Of a stretch of 64,000 bases of DNA, positions 62,633 to 64,000 are shown piece after piece. Location of the stretch: contig NZ_CP021978.1 in assembly GCF_004803895.1 (NCBI RefSeq), forward strand, positions 2,294,001 through 2,358,000, given 5' to 3'. The stretch's first letter is position 1. Each line of letters begins with the position of its first letter. A program made the position numbers and the translations under genes. Source of the DNA: Streptomyces hawaiiensis (GTDB taxonomy: Bacteria; Actinomycetota; Actinomycetes; Streptomycetales; Streptomycetaceae). The notes beneath the pieces are model-generated. The model was given only the letters and a program-made list of their open reading frames with translations. It had not been told where the DNA came from and did no database searches.

Positions 62633-62651
62633 AAAGGCTGGGCTAACCTGC
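62633..62651. promoter_or_regulatory. Candidate iron box (DtxR/IdeR/DmdR type)
   Basis: The 19-mer aaaggctgggctaacctgc matches 13 of 19 bases of the iron-box consensus TTAGGTTAGGCTAACCTAA, with the central GGCTAACCT exact. It lies 89 bp upstream of the VIT gene and 109 bp before the ADP-ribosylglycohydrolase gene. It fits metal control of a metal exporter. Confidence 0.45.
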
Positions 62652-62759
62652 GGTTTTACCGTTTCGCGCTCACTTGATCATCACTGTGCGCAGATGTCGA
62701 CCGGGTGATGCTGGGGCTCGTGAGGCTCAGCGGAGTCAGCGGAGTGGGACACATGCCGT

Positions 62760-63767
62760 ATGGCATCGATCGCCTGCATCCCCTCCGTCCCGGCGCCCGG
62801 GGACGCCGCCGGACTTCGCGAACGGGCCCGCGGCGCGCTGCTGGGCCTGGCCGTCGGTGACGCCCTCGGGGCGCCGGCCGAGAACATGAAGCCCTCCGAG
62901 ATCCGCGCCCGGTGGGGCCGGATCACCGGGTACGTCGCCGAGAAGCCGGCGGGTACCGACGACACCGAGTACGCGATCTTCTCCGGCCTCCTGCTGTCCC
63001 GGCACGGCTCCGCGCTCACCCCGCTCCATGTGGAAGCGGCCTGGCACGAGTGGATCGCCGACCGCGACGAGGGCCCCTTCCGTGGCGCCGGTTTCAGCGA
63101 ACGCGGCACGCTGGAGAACCTGCGCCGGGGCCTGGCCGCCCCGATCTCCGCCCAGCACCGGCACGCCTGGAGCGACGGTCTGGCCATGCGGGCGGCCCCC
63201 TTCGGGGTGTTCGCGGCGGGCCGCCCGGCGGAGGCGGCCCGGCTGGTCGCGATCGACGGTTCGGTGAGCCACGACGGCGAGGGCATCTACGGCGGCCAGG
63301 CGGTGGCGGCGGGCGTCGCGGCGGCGATGGCGGGCGCCCCGTCGACCGCGGTCGTGGCCGCGGCCCTCGCGGTCGTACCCGACGACTCCTGGACGGCCCG
63401 CAGCCTGCGCCGCGCGGTGGCCGTCGCCCATCGCGGCGAACGCGCGGTCCGCTCCGCGGTCGTCATCGGCGGCTACCCCTGGACCGACCTGGCCCCCGAG
63501 GCGGTCGCCCTCGCCTTCGGCGCCTACGCGGCGGCCGACGGCGACTTCGAGCAGTCCGTCCTGACCGCGGTGAACATGGGCCGCGACGCGGACACGACGG
63601 CGGCGGTGGCGGGGGCGCTGGCGGGAGCGACGCGGGGCGTGTCGGCGATCCCCGCGGCGTGGGCCGCGGCCATCACCCCGGCCCGCGGGTCATGCCTGCC
63701 GGCCATGGCGGGCTACCACGTCCTGGACGTGGCGGACCTGCTGACACCGGCGGAGGTTCTCTCGTGA
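62760..63767 (+). CDS. ADP-ribosylglycohydrolase family protein
   Basis: 335 residues. The DraG/ARH fold shows as RARGALLGLAVGDALGAPAE, the metal-binding GTDDTEYAIFSG and the C-terminal NMGRDADTTAAVAGALAGA, whose acidic residues bind Mg or Mn. Such enzymes remove ADP-ribose from arginine or other groups on proteins. Some act on small nucleotides. The target is unknown. No ADP-ribosyltransferase or nif gene is nearby. The stop overlaps the GTG of a second gene of the same family (GTGA). Confidence 0.88.
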   Translation: MASIACIPSVPAPGDAAGLRERARGALLGLAVGDALGAPAENMKPSEIRARWGRITGYVAEKPAGTDDTEYAIFSGLLLSRHGSALTPLHVEAAWHEWIADRDEGPFRGAGFSERGTLENLRRGLAAPISAQHRHAWSDGLAMRAAPFGVFAAGRPAEAARLVAIDGSVSHDGEGIYGGQAVAAGVAAAMAGAPSTAVVAAALAVVPDDSWTARSLRRAVAVAHRGERAVRSAVVIGGYPWTDLAPEAVALAFGAYAAADGDFEQSVLTAVNMGRDADTTAAVAGALAGATRGVSAIPAAWAAAITPARGSCLPAMAGYHVLDVADLLTPAEVLS

Positions 63768-64000
63768 CGACGTACGAAGCGGAAGCCGCCGATGGCGGGA
63801 TCGCCCCACGGGTGACCAGGACCCCTCGGGTGACGGTCACGGGCGGTGCGCGGGTGGGAGACAGACGGGCCGAAGGCGAAGCCGAGGCCACACGAAGGGC
63901 CGAAGGCCTCCTGCTCGGACTGGCCGCAGGCGACGCCGCAGGCTGGCCCGCAGCCCGCCACAGAGCCGCCCGCATGCCCGACTGGACCCGCCGCCTCACC
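63764..64000 (+). CDS. Second ADP-ribosylglycohydrolase family protein (3' end outside window)
   Basis: The GTG at 63764 overlaps the previous stop. 79 codons are visible to the window end. After a variable 45-residue leader the sequence reads RRAEGLLLGLAAGDAAGWPA, matching the start of the ADP-ribosylglycohydrolase fold, then HRAARMPDWTRRLT. It looks like a coupled paralogue of the preceding gene. The metal-binding motifs lie outside the window. Confidence 0.7.
   Translation, partial: MTTYEAEAADGGIAPRVTRTPRVTVTGGARVGDRRAEGEAEATRRAEGLLLGLAAGDAAGWPAARHRAARMPDWTRRLT

Overview
The window is a stretch of chromosome from a Streptomyces or close relative. The base composition is very GC-rich, GTG and TTG starts are common, start codons sit behind GGAGG-type ribosome sites, and neighbours overlap by ATGA, GTGA or TGATG. 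The gene set is also streptomycete: polA, a PdtaR-type ANTAR regulator, pyruvate kinase, a livKHMGF operon, gltBD, Tat-exported enzymes and an SPW_0924 small protein. No insertion sequence, prophage, plasmid gene or CRISPR array was found.

Left part (1-26.3 kb), mostly housekeeping: the C-terminal part of an HrpB helicase; a DUF3068 membrane protein; a secreted lytic transglycosylase; a DUF4184 membrane protein; polA followed by a 181-bp tandem repeat; an FdhF/YdeP molybdoenzyme; a PaaI thioesterase; a secreted trypsin-like protease; a branched-chain amino acid ABC transporter operon with a strong hairpin between livK and livH; pdtaR; an unusual short-armed tRNA-Leu(CAA) followed by an HTH-LAGLIDADG protein; pyk; a SIMPL protein; and a Tat-exported 5'-nucleotidase.

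Middle part (26.3-34.9 kb), mixed: a translationally coupled PLP decarboxylase and amine N-monooxygenase pair, resembling the first two steps of hydroxamate siderophore synthesis but with no synthetase nearby; GC-rich minisatellites; aminopeptidase N with an output-less response regulator; chorismate mutase; a decayed acetyltransferase remnant; and a putative HExxH metalloprotease with a zinc ribbon.

Steroid island (34.9-44.9 kb): eleven genes match, in content and order, the mycobacterial KstR2 regulon for the last two steroid rings (HIP catabolism). They are two SDRs, echA20, ipdA, ipdB, ipdC, fadA6, a KstR2-like TetR regulator, ipdF and two acyl-CoA dehydrogenases. The two divergent promoters carry nearly identical 17-bp operators. 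Between the two acyl-CoA dehydrogenase genes lies an unusual chain of three 32-bp repeats, each a 10-codon mini-ORF linked to the next by TGATG. fadD3, fadE30 and the genes for steroid rings A and B are not in the window.

Right part (44.8-64 kb): a stand-alone cytochrome b (QcrB-like); a VWA protein; two divergent FtsX-type ABC modules, one ATPase carrying a C-terminal AbrB-like tail; gltD and gltB with a possible GlnR box; a VIT-family iron/manganese transporter with a possible iron box; and two tandem ADP-ribosylglycohydrolase genes, the second cut by the window end.
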